A DNA stretch of 46,630 nucleotides, taken from contig CADANR010000018.1 in the NCBI GenBank assembly GCA_902789265.1, positions 1 to 46,630 on the forward strand, read 5' to 3'. Origin of the DNA: an uncultured Lachnospiraceae bacterium. Its GTDB lineage: Bacteria > Bacillota > Clostridia > Lachnospirales > Lachnospiraceae. The position numbers were made by a program, and so were the translations under genes. Under the pieces are notes generated by a model. It was given only the letters and a program-made list of their open reading frames with translations. It had not been told where the DNA came from and made no database searches. Positions 18,464 to 27,705 of the stretch are shown here, piece by piece. The stretch's first letter is position 1, and the number at the start of each line of letters is the position of its first letter.

Positions 18464-18477
18464 TTTATGGCTAATGG

Positions 18478-20403
18478 ATGAAAATCCGTTCGAAACGAAT
18501 CGAAAGTCCGAAAGAAATGGTGAAAAGTTTGAATCAATTCCAAATTAAAAAAGGAAATACCTTTCCTTTGGGTGCCTCTTTAACAGATTGCGGCATTCAG
18601 TTTTCCATGGTCAATTCCAAAGATGAGGATGCCGGAATTGTTCTGATTAACAAGAAAAATCCAAAGGATAAAACCCGGATTCCTTTCCCGGAAGGATGCA
18701 GGATGGGCAATATTTCTTCCATGATTGTAAAAGATATTTCAAATGACGATTATGCCTATCGTTTCTTTGAAGGAGACACGGAATACGTCGATCCTTATTC
18801 CGGAAGAATTCTCGGAAATGAAGTATTCGGTGTAAAAGACGATTCGACTTACGAATTGTCTTCTGACCTTGATTTAAACGGTTTCGACTGGAAGGATGAC
18901 CGAATTCTTTGTACGCCTTTTTCCGATTCGATTCTCTATCTTTTACATGTAAGAGGATTCACTAAGCATTCGTCCTCTAAAGTAGCGCATCCCGGAACAT
19001 TCTTAGGAATCGTGGATAAAATTCCGCACTTAAAGAGTCTCGGAATTACCGCAGTAGAGCTGATGCCGTGTTACGAATTCGAAGAGTATCAGAAACCCGA
19101 AGATAAAAAGAAATCCCCAGATTATAATGCATTAACCGATGCGAATTCAAAGAAGGTAAATTTCTGGGGATATCAGAACGGCTTTTATTTTGCTCCGAAG
19201 GCATCTTATGCAGCAGGAGACGATGCATGCTTTGAAATGCGTACCTTCGTCAGGGAAATGCATAAAGCGGGCATCGAAGTCATTATGCAGTTGTATTTTC
19301 CGGACAATATCAAATCCGGTATGATTCAGGACGTCATCCGTCACTGGGTAATGAATTATCACATTGACGGGTTCCATTTAAAAGGCAATAAGATTCCGAT
19401 TTCCCTACTTGCAACGGATCCGCTTTTTGCCAACACGAAATTGATGTATGACTACATTCCGGAGGATGAGATTTATTCTCTCGAAAGCAAGCCGAAATAT
19501 AAGAACCTGTGCGTCTATTCCGACGAATACATGTATCAGATTCGCAAATTCCTAAAGGCCGATCCGGACATGCTTTCCGAATTTGTAAGACTGGAAAAAC
19601 GAATTCCGGAACGTACGGCAATCGTCAATTTCATCACGAATTATTACGGCTTTACCTTAAATGATTTATATTCCTACGATACCAAGCATAACGAGGAAAA
19701 CGGCGAAAACAACCGCGACGGCTGTAATTCGAATTATTCCTGGAACTGCGGAGCAGAAGGAAAAACGAAAAAGAAAAGCATTATTGCCCTGCGTATCAGG
19801 ATGATGAAGAATGCGTTAATCACATTGCTTTTCGGTGCGGGAACACCGCTTCTTGTAGCCGGAGACGAATTCATGAATTCGCAGAACGGAAACAATAACG
19901 CATATTGCCAGGATAATGAAACCGGCTATGTGAACTGGAATACCACGAAGAGTGCCTTGGAATTCCTGGAATTTACTAAAGAAATGATTGCCTTCAGAAA
20001 GAGTAAGGCATTCCTGAATCTCTTTGACGAGCTTACCATGTCGGATCTTGCGCAGTGCGGTTTCCCGGATTTGTCCTTCCATCAGGAAGAAGCCTGGAAG
20101 GCGGATTTATCCGGAGATAAACATCATATCGGCGTGATGTTTACCGAGCTTGTGGATGTTGCCAAAGATAAGAAAAACGATAAAGACAGACGTAAAGTTT
20201 TAGGTACGAAATATGCAAGGCTTTATTACATTGCATTTAACATGCATTGGGAAGAGCGGAAATTTTCCATGCCGAATCTGATTAAGAAAGCAAAATGGAA
20301 TCAGATTTATTCTTCCGGAGATGATGCCGTGAAATTCATGGACGGAAACAATTTAAGCTTTGACGTGCCGGCGCGTACGGTAGTGATTTTTGAAGCAAAA
20401 TAA
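18478..20403 (+). CDS. GlgX/isoamylase-like GH13 protein lacking catalytic residues
   Basis: A 641-residue homologue of glycogen debranching enzyme (GlgX/isoamylase): GNTFPLGASLTDCGIQFSMV opens an N-terminal CBM48-like domain, HVRGFTKH and LKSLGITAVELMPCYEF start the barrel, and TLLFGAGTPLLVAGDEF with NNNAYCQDNE follow. All active-site positions are altered. DGFRFD is DGFHLK, so the nucleophile Asp is K302 (numbered from 18478) and the Arg is H300. AEPWD is YSDEY, so the acid/base Glu is S348. The HD of the third motif is Y389-Y390. Region I (normally Asp...AsnHis) reads EVIMQLYFPDN. It should not hydrolyse glycosidic bonds, but may bind glycogen or a partner enzyme. Start could be 18517 (residue 14). 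Confidence 0.9.
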   Translation: MKIRSKRIESPKEMVKSLNQFQIKKGNTFPLGASLTDCGIQFSMVNSKDEDAGIVLINKKNPKDKTRIPFPEGCRMGNISSMIVKDISNDDYAYRFFEGDTEYVDPYSGRILGNEVFGVKDDSTYELSSDLDLNGFDWKDDRILCTPFSDSILYLLHVRGFTKHSSSKVAHPGTFLGIVDKIPHLKSLGITAVELMPCYEFEEYQKPEDKKKSPDYNALTDANSKKVNFWGYQNGFYFAPKASYAAGDDACFEMRTFVREMHKAGIEVIMQLYFPDNIKSGMIQDVIRHWVMNYHIDGFHLKGNKIPISLLATDPLFANTKLMYDYIPEDEIYSLESKPKYKNLCVYSDEYMYQIRKFLKADPDMLSEFVRLEKRIPERTAIVNFITNYYGFTLNDLYSYDTKHNEENGENNRDGCNSNYSWNCGAEGKTKKKSIIALRIRMMKNALITLLFGAGTPLLVAGDEFMNSQNGNNNAYCQDNETGYVNWNTTKSALEFLEFTKEMIAFRKSKAFLNLFDELTMSDLAQCGFPDLSFHQEEAWKADLSGDKHHIGVMFTELVDVAKDKKNDKDRRKVLGTKYARLYYIAFNMHWEERKFSMPNLIKKAKWNQIYSSGDDAVKFMDGNNLSFDVPARTVVIFEAK

Positions 20404-20475
20404 AAAGATATTTGAAACATAATAAAAAGTTATTTGAAAAAAATAAAGTATTAAACGAAAAGAGGAATTTTTAAA

Positions 20476-21483
20476 ATGATTGGAGACAAGAAAGTATTAT
20501 TCAGCGGAATGCAGGCAACGGGTTCTTTAACCCTCGGAAACTACCTGGGAGCATTAAAGAACTGGATTTCTTTAAGCGAGGAATATGAATGCTTTTATTC
20601 CGTTGTTGATTTACATTCCATTACGGTAAGACAGGATCCCGCGGAATTAAGAAAGAAAGCAAGAAACCTTTTGATGCTTTACATCGCGGCAGGTCTGGAC
20701 CCGGAGAAAAACTGCATTTATTATCAGTCACATGCCAGCGCACACTGTGAACTTGCATGGATTCTCGACTGCTTTACCTATATGGGCGAATTAAACCGTA
20801 TGACGCAGTTTAAGGACAAATCCGCAAAGCATGCGGACAATATCAATGCCGGACTTTTCACGTATCCCGTACTGATGGCTGCAGACATTCTTTTATATCA
20901 GGCAGATGTGGTTCCGGTAGGAAAGGACCAGTTGCAGCACTTAGAGCTTACAAGAGATATCGCAAACCGTTTCAATTCCATTTACGGAGATGTATTCACG
21001 ATTCCGGAACCTTATCTCGGAAAAGCAGGAGCAAAGATTATGTCCTTACAGGATCCTCTTAAGAAAATGTCCAAATCCGATGAAAATCCGAATGCGAGCA
21101 TTTATTTAACCGATGATAAGGATACCATTATCCGTAAATTCAAACGTGCGGTAACGGATTCCGAAAGTTCCATCCGATATGATTTCGATAATAAGCCCGG
21201 TGTATCGAACTTAATCGAAATTTACGGTGCGGTAACCAATAAGAGCTTTGAAGAAGTCGAGAAGGAATTCGAAGGAAAGGGATACGGAGACTTCAAACTT
21301 GCCGTAGGAGAGGCTGTTGCTGATATGCTTGAGCCTTTACACGTAAGATTTGCAGAGCTTTCCGCGGATAAGGCTTACATTGATTCGGTAATTAAGAATA
21401 ACGGCGAAAAAGCTGATTATTTCTCACAGAAAACCCTTCGCAAAGTGCAGAAGAAAGTCGGCTTCCCTGAGAAAATAAGATAA
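20476..21483 (+). CDS. trpS: tryptophanyl-tRNA synthetase
   Basis: Class I synthetase charging tRNA-Trp. The N-terminal nucleotide-binding motif is GMQATGSLTLGNYLGAL and the KMSKS loop is KMSKSDENPNASI. PVLMAADILLYQADVVPVGKDQ is the usual core signature. At 335 residues the length is normal. GAGGA upstream of ATG 20476 supports the start. The 72-base leader has no T-box features. Confidence 0.97.
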   Translation: MIGDKKVLFSGMQATGSLTLGNYLGALKNWISLSEEYECFYSVVDLHSITVRQDPAELRKKARNLLMLYIAAGLDPEKNCIYYQSHASAHCELAWILDCFTYMGELNRMTQFKDKSAKHADNINAGLFTYPVLMAADILLYQADVVPVGKDQLQHLELTRDIANRFNSIYGDVFTIPEPYLGKAGAKIMSLQDPLKKMSKSDENPNASIYLTDDKDTIIRKFKRAVTDSESSIRYDFDNKPGVSNLIEIYGAVTNKSFEEVEKEFEGKGYGDFKLAVGEAVADMLEPLHVRFAELSADKAYIDSVIKNNGEKADYFSQKTLRKVQKKVGFPEKIR

Positions 21484-21484
21484 A

Positions 21485-21527
21485 CATCCGACCCTTTACA
21501 ATACGGATGAAAATTTAGTTTCTTTTG
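21485..21527 (+). terminator. weak terminator after trpS, next to a TATAAT box
   Basis: CATCCG (21485-21490) pairs with CGGATG (21504-21509), followed by the T-rich stretch AAATTTAGTTTCTTTT. Directly after it, TATAAT at 21528-21533 is a good -10 box for the next gene, without a convincing -35. Confidence 0.4.
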
Positions 21528-21559
21528 TATAATTTAAGTTTTATCTTTGGGTGAATTCT

Positions 21560-24238
21560 ATGAATAAAATGCTTACGGACCTTCAGGAGTTCGTTTACGA
21601 AATCAATAAAATCTATAAAGACAAGGTAGCATACAGATATCTTGTATCAGACAATATCGTGAATAAAACCTTTGCGGAACTTGCAAGGGATGTATTCGCG
21701 ATGGCTACTTATTTCCAGGGGCTCGGAATGAGAGGAGACCGCATTGCAATTGTCGGCGGTACCTCATACCCCTGGATTGTTACCTTCCTTGCTTCCGCAG
21801 TCAGCGGAAATGTTGTCATTCCGATTGATAAGATGCTTCCGAAAGAGGAAATTCTTAATCTGATCAAAAGAGGAGGCGCCAAATTCATTTTCGTTTCCGA
21901 AGAATTCGAACCCTGGATGAAGGAAATCCGTGCGATTGATGACGAATTGAAGGACAGCCGGGAAGTATATTCATTTTCCGGTACGACGTATCGTGAAATG
22001 CTTCGTACGGAACGTAAGAAACTCACCAAGGTAAAACCCGATGATCCCTGTCTTTTACTGTTTACATCCGGTACCACGGGAACGGGAAAAGGTGTTTTGA
22101 TTTCCCATAAGAATATCGTAAGTAACATCAATGAAATCTACCGCATGGGGTATGACAAGGAAGTTGGCGGAGAACCTGTTGTTATGTCGGTTCTGCCGAT
22201 TTATCATACTTTTGAATTAACAGTCGGAAATCTGGGAATTCTCTATACGGGTACGACCATCTGTATTAACGACAAACTGGAAAATGTCGTTGAAAACTTA
22301 AAGCGGTTCAAACCCTCCGTTATGGTTGTGGTTCCGGCAATTGCTGAAATGATTTATAAAAAAATCATGGAAGCCGCACAAAGTTCCAAATACAAGAAGA
22401 AAGTCAATTTTGCAAAGCGCGTCGACAAAACGCTCGGCAAAGTAAATATTGATGCCAAAAGAACTTTATACAAAAAGATTTACGAAGCCTTCGGCGGTAA
22501 TTTAACTACAATTGTAGTCGGAGGAAGCGCACTCAGACCTGAAATTGCAACTACTTTAAACAGCTTCGGATTCCATATCTATCAGGGATACGGCATGACG
22601 GAATGTGCTCCTTTAATTGCCGCAAACTATCCCGGATGCGACCGCATCGGGTCCGTCGGGAAACCCGTTTCCTACATGAATGTCAAAATCAAAAACGAAG
22701 AAATCCTGTTAAAAGGCGACGGCGTAATGATTTCTTATTATGACAATCCCGAAGAAAATGCACAGGCATTTGAAGGCGGCTGGTTTAAAACAGGAGATCT
22801 CGGTTATATCGACAACGAAGGATTCCTTTATATCACCGGACGTGCCAAGAATTTAATTATTCTGGATAACGGTAAAAATATCTATCCGGAAGAGATAGAA
22901 AGCTATATTATGAAAATCCCGTCCGTAAAGGATGCCTTTGTTTACGAGGATACCGGTAAAATTTCCGCACTTATTGTTCCGGAAAACATGAAGGAAAATA
23001 CAATTCGTGCAATCAAAACCGGAATACGCGAATTAAACGAAAAAGTACCGGCATACAAAAGAGTGGTAGGATTATCTTTCCGTCCTTCGGACCTTCCGAA
23101 AACCACTACCTTAAAGACCAAACGAAACGAGGTCATGAAGTGGATTAAGGAAAAGAAAGAACAAAGAAAAGCCGAATATATAGCACCTGTAACCGCAGAA
23201 CAGAAGCGTCTTTGCGAAGCAATGGAACAGGTTTTAAAGGTAAACCGTGTCGGTATCCGGGATGATTTCTTCGAATTCGGAGGAGATTCCCTGTCTGCGC
23301 TTGAATTTGCAACCATTATCGGTGTGCAGGCTCAGGATATCTATGAATTCCCGACTGTTGAAATGCTTGAAGAAATGCTTCTTAACGGTTCCACCGATGA
23401 AGTAAAAGAAGAAGAGAAGGTGGATGTAAATACCCTTCTTCGCAAGAATTCGAATTTGGTAGTCGATTCCGAACCACGTTATATTCTGCTTACCGGTGCA
23501 ACGGGATTTTTAGGCGCTCATATTTTACGGGAGCTTTTAAATCGCGGGTTTAAAGTGGCCTGCCTTGTCCGGAATGTAGACAAACTCCGTCCGACATTGA
23601 AAGCATATTTCCCGAAGGAATACGAACATTTCTCCTATAAAACCATTAAGGGAGATATAGAATTGGAACATTTCGGTCTGACCGATTCCGAATACAAGAT
23701 TCTTGCCAATACCATTGATATGGTATTCCATGTTGCTGCAAATGTGCATCATGCCGGTCATTACGAGGATTTTGAACGTTCCAACGTACTCGGAACGCAG
23801 CATGTGATTGATTTCTGTATGGATGCGGGTGCAATCCTGCAGCATACTTCAACGGCAAGCGTAAACGGTGCGGGAACCGTGCAGCAGAGCAAACCGAATG
23901 CCAAATTCGATGAATTCTGTCTGGATATCGGTCAGAATTATACCCAGAATGTATATATTCATTCCAAGTATAAATCTGAGGAACGTGTATTGATTGCAAG
24001 AGATAAAGGTCTTAAGGCAAATATTTTCCGTATCGGAAACTTAACCTGGCGCCGTTCGGACGGTATGTTCCAGAGAAATGCGGGAGATAACGGATTCTTA
24101 GAGCGACTGAAAGGTTTCTTAAAGCTTCGTATGTATTCGAATGAAATCGCCGAATATCCGATTGATTTCACGGCCGTGGACGAATGTGCGGAAGCATATG
24201 TTCTCCTTGCCTTAAATCATCACGTAAACAATATTTAG
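21560..24238 (+). CDS. adenylation-carrier-thioester reductase protein (interrupted by in-frame TAG)
   Basis: Three domains in carboxylic acid reductase order. An acyl-CoA/acyl-ACP synthetase-like adenylation domain has LLLFTSGTTGTGKGVLISHK, YQGYGMTECAP and GRAKNLIILDNGKNIYPEE. A carrier domain carries the phosphopantetheine Ser S577 in DDFFEFGGDSLSALEF. A thioester-reductase SDR domain has GATGFLG at 646-652 and catalytic Tyr-Lys Y799/K803 in YIHSK. The likely reaction is activation of a fatty or other carboxylic acid, loading on the arm, and NAD(P)H release as aldehyde or alcohol. TAG at 24236-24238 cuts the reductase domain, but the frame continues with homologous sequence to 24493. Start taken at ATG 21560, just after GGTGA; GTG 21551 is possible. 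Confidence 0.92.
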   Translation: MNKMLTDLQEFVYEINKIYKDKVAYRYLVSDNIVNKTFAELARDVFAMATYFQGLGMRGDRIAIVGGTSYPWIVTFLASAVSGNVVIPIDKMLPKEEILNLIKRGGAKFIFVSEEFEPWMKEIRAIDDELKDSREVYSFSGTTYREMLRTERKKLTKVKPDDPCLLLFTSGTTGTGKGVLISHKNIVSNINEIYRMGYDKEVGGEPVVMSVLPIYHTFELTVGNLGILYTGTTICINDKLENVVENLKRFKPSVMVVVPAIAEMIYKKIMEAAQSSKYKKKVNFAKRVDKTLGKVNIDAKRTLYKKIYEAFGGNLTTIVVGGSALRPEIATTLNSFGFHIYQGYGMTECAPLIAANYPGCDRIGSVGKPVSYMNVKIKNEEILLKGDGVMISYYDNPEENAQAFEGGWFKTGDLGYIDNEGFLYITGRAKNLIILDNGKNIYPEEIESYIMKIPSVKDAFVYEDTGKISALIVPENMKENTIRAIKTGIRELNEKVPAYKRVVGLSFRPSDLPKTTTLKTKRNEVMKWIKEKKEQRKAEYIAPVTAEQKRLCEAMEQVLKVNRVGIRDDFFEFGGDSLSALEFATIIGVQAQDIYEFPTVEMLEEMLLNGSTDEVKEEEKVDVNTLLRKNSNLVVDSEPRYILLTGATGFLGAHILRELLNRGFKVACLVRNVDKLRPTLKAYFPKEYEHFSYKTIKGDIELEHFGLTDSEYKILANTIDMVFHVAANVHHAGHYEDFERSNVLGTQHVIDFCMDAGAILQHTSTASVNGAGTVQQSKPNAKFDEFCLDIGQNYTQNVYIHSKYKSEERVLIARDKGLKANIFRIGNLTWRRSDGMFQRNAGDNGFLERLKGFLKLRMYSNEIAEYPIDFTAVDECAEAYVLLALNHHVNNI

Positions 24239-24499
24239 AATGTATTCAATCTGGAAGCGCTTTGCAAGAAGTTCATGCTGCATGCAAAACGTGTTCCGAA
24301 GGAAGTGTTCGAAAAGAGCTTAAAGGAACAGATTCAGGACAAGGAAATTATGGTGCTGTCATTTTATAATGCGATTGCATCTTCCTCGAAGAACATTCCG
24401 ATGAGTAATGCGTATACGACTGCGGAGCTTGAGAAACTGGGCTTTAAGTGGAGTACGATTGGGTTGAGCTACCTAAAATTTATTAAGAATTTATAGTGA
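24236..24499 (+). other. in-frame TAG, conserved reductase C-terminus, then tandem TAG-TGA
   Basis: The 85 codons after TAG 24236-24238 stay in the frame of the upstream gene and encode NVFNLEALCKKFM, then KLGFKWSTIGLSYLKFIKN, the usual end of thioester-reductase domains. Residues before the stop read HHVNNI and after it NVFN, a junction where related proteins have an uninterrupted strand, often with Tyr or Phe at the TAG position. The extension ends with TAG immediately followed by TGA (24494-24499). With readthrough the protein is about 978 residues. An ATG at 24275 exists but has no ribosome binding site, so a separate small gene is unlikely. Confidence 0.82.
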
Positions 24500-24513
24500 T
24501 TACGGCTCACAGC

Positions 24514-24640
24514 GTGCCGGCACGGATTTCCTCGGGTCTCGTAGACGGTCGCGAAATATAATGCATAGAAAACGAAAGACTGAGTTCGCTCCGGTTCTAA
24601 AGAGCCCTCCTCGGAAACCTGTCCGGCACTTGCTCGAGGA
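24514..24640. repeat. intergenic inverted repeats with competing hairpins
   Basis: GTGCCGG (24514-24520) pairs with CCGGCAC (24623-24629), extended by partly matching flanks. A competing hairpin is TCCTCG (24608-24613) with CGAGGA (24635-24640). The minus strand carries GAGCAAGTGCC, matching GAGCGAGTGCC of the element at 14874. There is no gene in the 233 bases between the reductase end and the next ATG. It may be the same dispersed element, a leader RNA of the downstream operon, or both. Confidence 0.45.
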
Positions 24641-24732
24641 AGGAAAACTTAAATAAAAAATAAACGCTAAAAACGTTAACCCGATTGTTTAAGGGGCGAT
24701 AGATAATTAAATAAAACGAACAGTGATAAAGT

Positions 24733-27705
24733 ATGAGAATAGGTATAGACGTAGGCTCCACCACGATAAAGTGCGTGGTGTTGGATGATGAAAATAAAAT
24801 AATCCATAACAGTTACGAAAGACATTTCGCCATGATTACCGAAAAGACCAAAGAAGTCATGGAAGGGGTTATGGAGAAATTCGATATTAAAGAACCGGTA
24901 TATTTATCGATTTCCGGTTCGGCAGGAATGGGTCTTGCGGAGAATGCAGGCATTCCGTTCGTGCAGGAAGTATATGCAACGAAGGTTGCAGTATCCAACC
25001 GTATTCCCGATACCGATGTGGTAATCGAGCTCGGCGGAGAAGATGCAAAAATCCTTTTCTTAAAGGGAAATCTGGAAGTCCGTATGAACGGAACGTGTGC
25101 CGGAGGAACCGGTGCATTTGCCGATCAGATGGCTTCTTTAATGAATATTACCGGTGATGACATGAATGAACTGGCAACGCATTCCGAAAAAGTTTATTCG
25201 ATTGCATCACGTTGCGGAGTATTTGCAAAAACCGATATACAGCCTCTTTTAAACCAGGGCGCAAAGAAAGAAGATATTTCCGCAAGTATTTTTAAAGCAA
25301 TTGTCAATCAGACGATTACGGGACTTGCACAGGGACATCCGATTGAAGGAAATATCGTATACTTAGGCGGTCCTTTGACATTTATGTCATATCTTCGCGA
25401 CAGTTTTGACGAGGCGCTTCATTTAAAGGGAACCTTACCGGAAGATTCCCTTCTTTTTGTGGCTTTGGGTGCCGCATACTATGCGAACGAGCCGATTGAT
25501 TTAAAAGAAGCACTTGAAAAAATCGGAGAGAAAAAAGAGTTCTCCGTGGAAAGTGCATTAGAGCCTTTGTTTAAAGACGAAGACGAATATAAAGTTTTCT
25601 GTGAGCGTCATGCAAAGGATACGGTGCGTCACCGTGATTCTTTTGATCTGTCGGAAGACGTATTCTTAGGAATCGATTCCGGTTCCACAACCTTAAAGCT
25701 TGTATTAATCGACAAAGAAGGAAATATCCTGTATGACCGTTATACATCGAATCAGGGACGCCCGATTGATGTCGTTGTGGAATTATTAAAAGAAATGTAT
25801 GAAAAATATCCCGATTTGGTTGTAAAGCGTGCCGCAGTTACCGGATACGGTGAAGAAATGATGAAATCTGCGCTTGGAATCGATCTTGGAATAGTCGAAA
25901 CGGTAGCGCATTTTACGGCTGCGAAATTCTTCCTGCCGGATGTGGAATTCATTATCGATATCGGCGGACAGGATATGAAATGTTTTAAAATTGTAAACGG
26001 TGCCATCGATAACATCTTCTTAAACGAAGCATGTTCTTCCGGCTGCGGTTCATTTTTACAGACCTTTGCAGGTTCACTCGGATATGAAATAGCCGACTTT
26101 GCAAAGATCGGTTTGTTCGGTCAGAATCCCGTGGATTTGGGCTCCAGATGTACCGTATTCATGAATTCGAGCGTGAAGCAGGCGCAGAAAGAGGGCGTAT
26201 CCGTTGAGGATATTTCCGCAGGTCTTTCAATTTCCGTTGTGAAAAATGCACTCTATAAAGTGATCCGTGTTCATACGGCAAAAGAACTCGGCGAAAAAAT
26301 CGTGGTACAGGGCGGTACATTCTTAAATGATGCAGTTCTCCGTGCATTTGAAAAAGAACTCGGCGTTAATGTTATCCGTCCTGATATCGCCGGTATGATG
26401 GGTGCTTATGGTGCTGCGTTGTATGCAAGTCATGTGAAATCTTCATATAATACAGATTCTGCCGAAAACGCCGGAGAAAATACCGATGGTACAAAGCGGG
26501 CCGGATTGATCTCCAAAGAAGAACTGGATGCTTTCACATATGAGACGAAGAGTATTAACTGCAACGGATGTAACAATCACTGTAATTTGACGGTAAATAC
26601 CTTCCCCGGCGGGCGTAAGTTCATCGGCGGAAACAAGTGTGAAAAGCCCGTTACGAAGAAATCTTCGGATGATTCCCATAATCTGTACGAATACAAACTG
26701 GAGTATTTCAGAAAGACATTAGAACATCAGCCGGAGAATCCGAAGGGAACCATCGGTCTGCCGTTAGCTTTAAACATGTATGAAATGCTGCCTTTCTGGC
26801 ATGCACTTTTTACGTCTCTTGACTACAGGGTAGAGATTTCCGGATTTTCCAACAGAAAGATGTATATCAAAGGTCAGGGAACCATTCCTTCCGATACGGT
26901 ATGTTTCCCTGCAAAAATGGTTCACGGACATATTATTGAACTGATAGAGAAGGAAGTGGATGCAATTTTCTTCCCCTGCCTTACCTTTAATTTCAACGAA
27001 AAACGCGGCGAGAATCATTATAACTGTGCGGTAATCGCAGGTTACCCCGAAGTCATCGGTGCCAATATCCGTGATTTCGGCAAATGCAAATATATCTGTG
27101 AATATTTAGGACCGCATAATAAGAAGCATTTCAAGAAGAGCATGTGGGAACTGATGAATAAGTATTTTGAACCGGTTTCCAAGGCGGAAGTTTATTCTGC
27201 ATGCGATGTGGCATATGCGGCATATGAGCTTTACGTAAATGAAATCCGTAACAAAGCATTGCAGATTATCGAAGAATGCAGAATGCAGGGCAAGAAGATC
27301 GTATGCCTTGCCGGAAGACCGTATCATACGGATCCGGAAATCAATCACGGCATTCACAAGCTGATTGCGCAGCTCGGATTCGGCGTTATATCCGAAGATT
27401 CCGTAAGCTACTACATGAAAAAGATTACTTTAAATCTTCGTAACCAGTGGACCTATCATGCAAGATTATTCTCTGCAGCGGCTTATGTATCACGTCAGCC
27501 CGATATGTATTTAGTCCATCTGGTATCCTTCGGATGCGGTCTGGATGCAATTACAACGGATGAAGTAAGAAGCATTTTAGAGAGCGAAGGAAAGCTTTAT
27601 ACCCAGATTAAAATCGATGAAGTAACGAACCTTGGTGCCGTAAAAATCCGTTTAAGAAGCCTGATTGCCGCAATTGCACAGGCCGAGAACGAGGTGGAAT
27701 CATGA
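24733..27705 (+). CDS. double BadF/HgdC-type activator ATPase with DUF2229 (candidate plasmalogen synthesis protein)
   Basis: A 990-residue protein with two ASKHA ATPase domains of the 2-hydroxyacyl-CoA dehydratase activator family. The first (residues 1-260) has GIDVGSTTIKCVVLD, C122 in NGTCAGGTGAF and C161 in SRCGVF. The second (about 300-560) has GIDSGSTTLKLVLID, C434/C438 in CSSGCGSF and C473 in GSRCTVF; these Cys normally hold a [4Fe-4S] cluster at the dimer interface. A Cys cluster C610-C613-C617-C636 opens the DUF2229/HgdB-like part. Such proteins use ATP to push electrons to a partner at very low potential. With the next gene it matches the architecture of the anaerobic plasmalogen synthase locus (plsA/plsR) known from Clostridium perfringens. 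The substrate is inferred. Confidence 0.85.
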   Translation: MRIGIDVGSTTIKCVVLDDENKIIHNSYERHFAMITEKTKEVMEGVMEKFDIKEPVYLSISGSAGMGLAENAGIPFVQEVYATKVAVSNRIPDTDVVIELGGEDAKILFLKGNLEVRMNGTCAGGTGAFADQMASLMNITGDDMNELATHSEKVYSIASRCGVFAKTDIQPLLNQGAKKEDISASIFKAIVNQTITGLAQGHPIEGNIVYLGGPLTFMSYLRDSFDEALHLKGTLPEDSLLFVALGAAYYANEPIDLKEALEKIGEKKEFSVESALEPLFKDEDEYKVFCERHAKDTVRHRDSFDLSEDVFLGIDSGSTTLKLVLIDKEGNILYDRYTSNQGRPIDVVVELLKEMYEKYPDLVVKRAAVTGYGEEMMKSALGIDLGIVETVAHFTAAKFFLPDVEFIIDIGGQDMKCFKIVNGAIDNIFLNEACSSGCGSFLQTFAGSLGYEIADFAKIGLFGQNPVDLGSRCTVFMNSSVKQAQKEGVSVEDISAGLSISVVKNALYKVIRVHTAKELGEKIVVQGGTFLNDAVLRAFEKELGVNVIRPDIAGMMGAYGAALYASHVKSSYNTDSAENAGENTDGTKRAGLISKEELDAFTYETKSINCNGCNNHCNLTVNTFPGGRKFIGGNKCEKPVTKKSSDDSHNLYEYKLEYFRKTLEHQPENPKGTIGLPLALNMYEMLPFWHALFTSLDYRVEISGFSNRKMYIKGQGTIPSDTVCFPAKMVHGHIIELIEKEVDAIFFPCLTFNFNEKRGENHYNCAVIAGYPEVIGANIRDFGKCKYICEYLGPHNKKHFKKSMWELMNKYFEPVSKAEVYSACDVAYAAYELYVNEIRNKALQIIEECRMQGKKIVCLAGRPYHTDPEINHGIHKLIAQLGFGVISEDSVSYYMKKITLNLRNQWTYHARLFSAAAYVSRQPDMYLVHLVSFGCGLDAITTDEVRSILESEGKLYTQIKIDEVTNLGAVKIRLRSLIAAIAQAENEVES

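Noticed and set aside
19046..20082. Minus-strand ORFs opposite the GlgX-like gene and similar ones elsewhere
   Set aside because: They lack ribosome binding sites and family features and lie opposite strongly coding sequence.
20404..20475. T-box or attenuator upstream of trpS
   Set aside because: Only 72 AT-rich bases with no T-box sequence and no stable hairpin.
24275..24496. Separate 73-residue gene after the A-T-R protein
   Set aside because: It has no ribosome binding site and is in the same frame as the upstream gene; its sequence is the normal C-terminus of the reductase domain, so it is the continuation after the TAG.
1393..24499. Pyrrolysine as the meaning of UAG
   Set aside because: No pyl genes or methylamine methyltransferases are in the window, and TyrRS or carboxylic acid reductases are not known pyrrolysine proteins. 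It cannot be excluded from this window alone.
24514..24732. CRISPR or phage attachment site in the structured gap
   Set aside because: No direct repeats with spacers, no integrase and no tRNA end; only inverted repeats are present.
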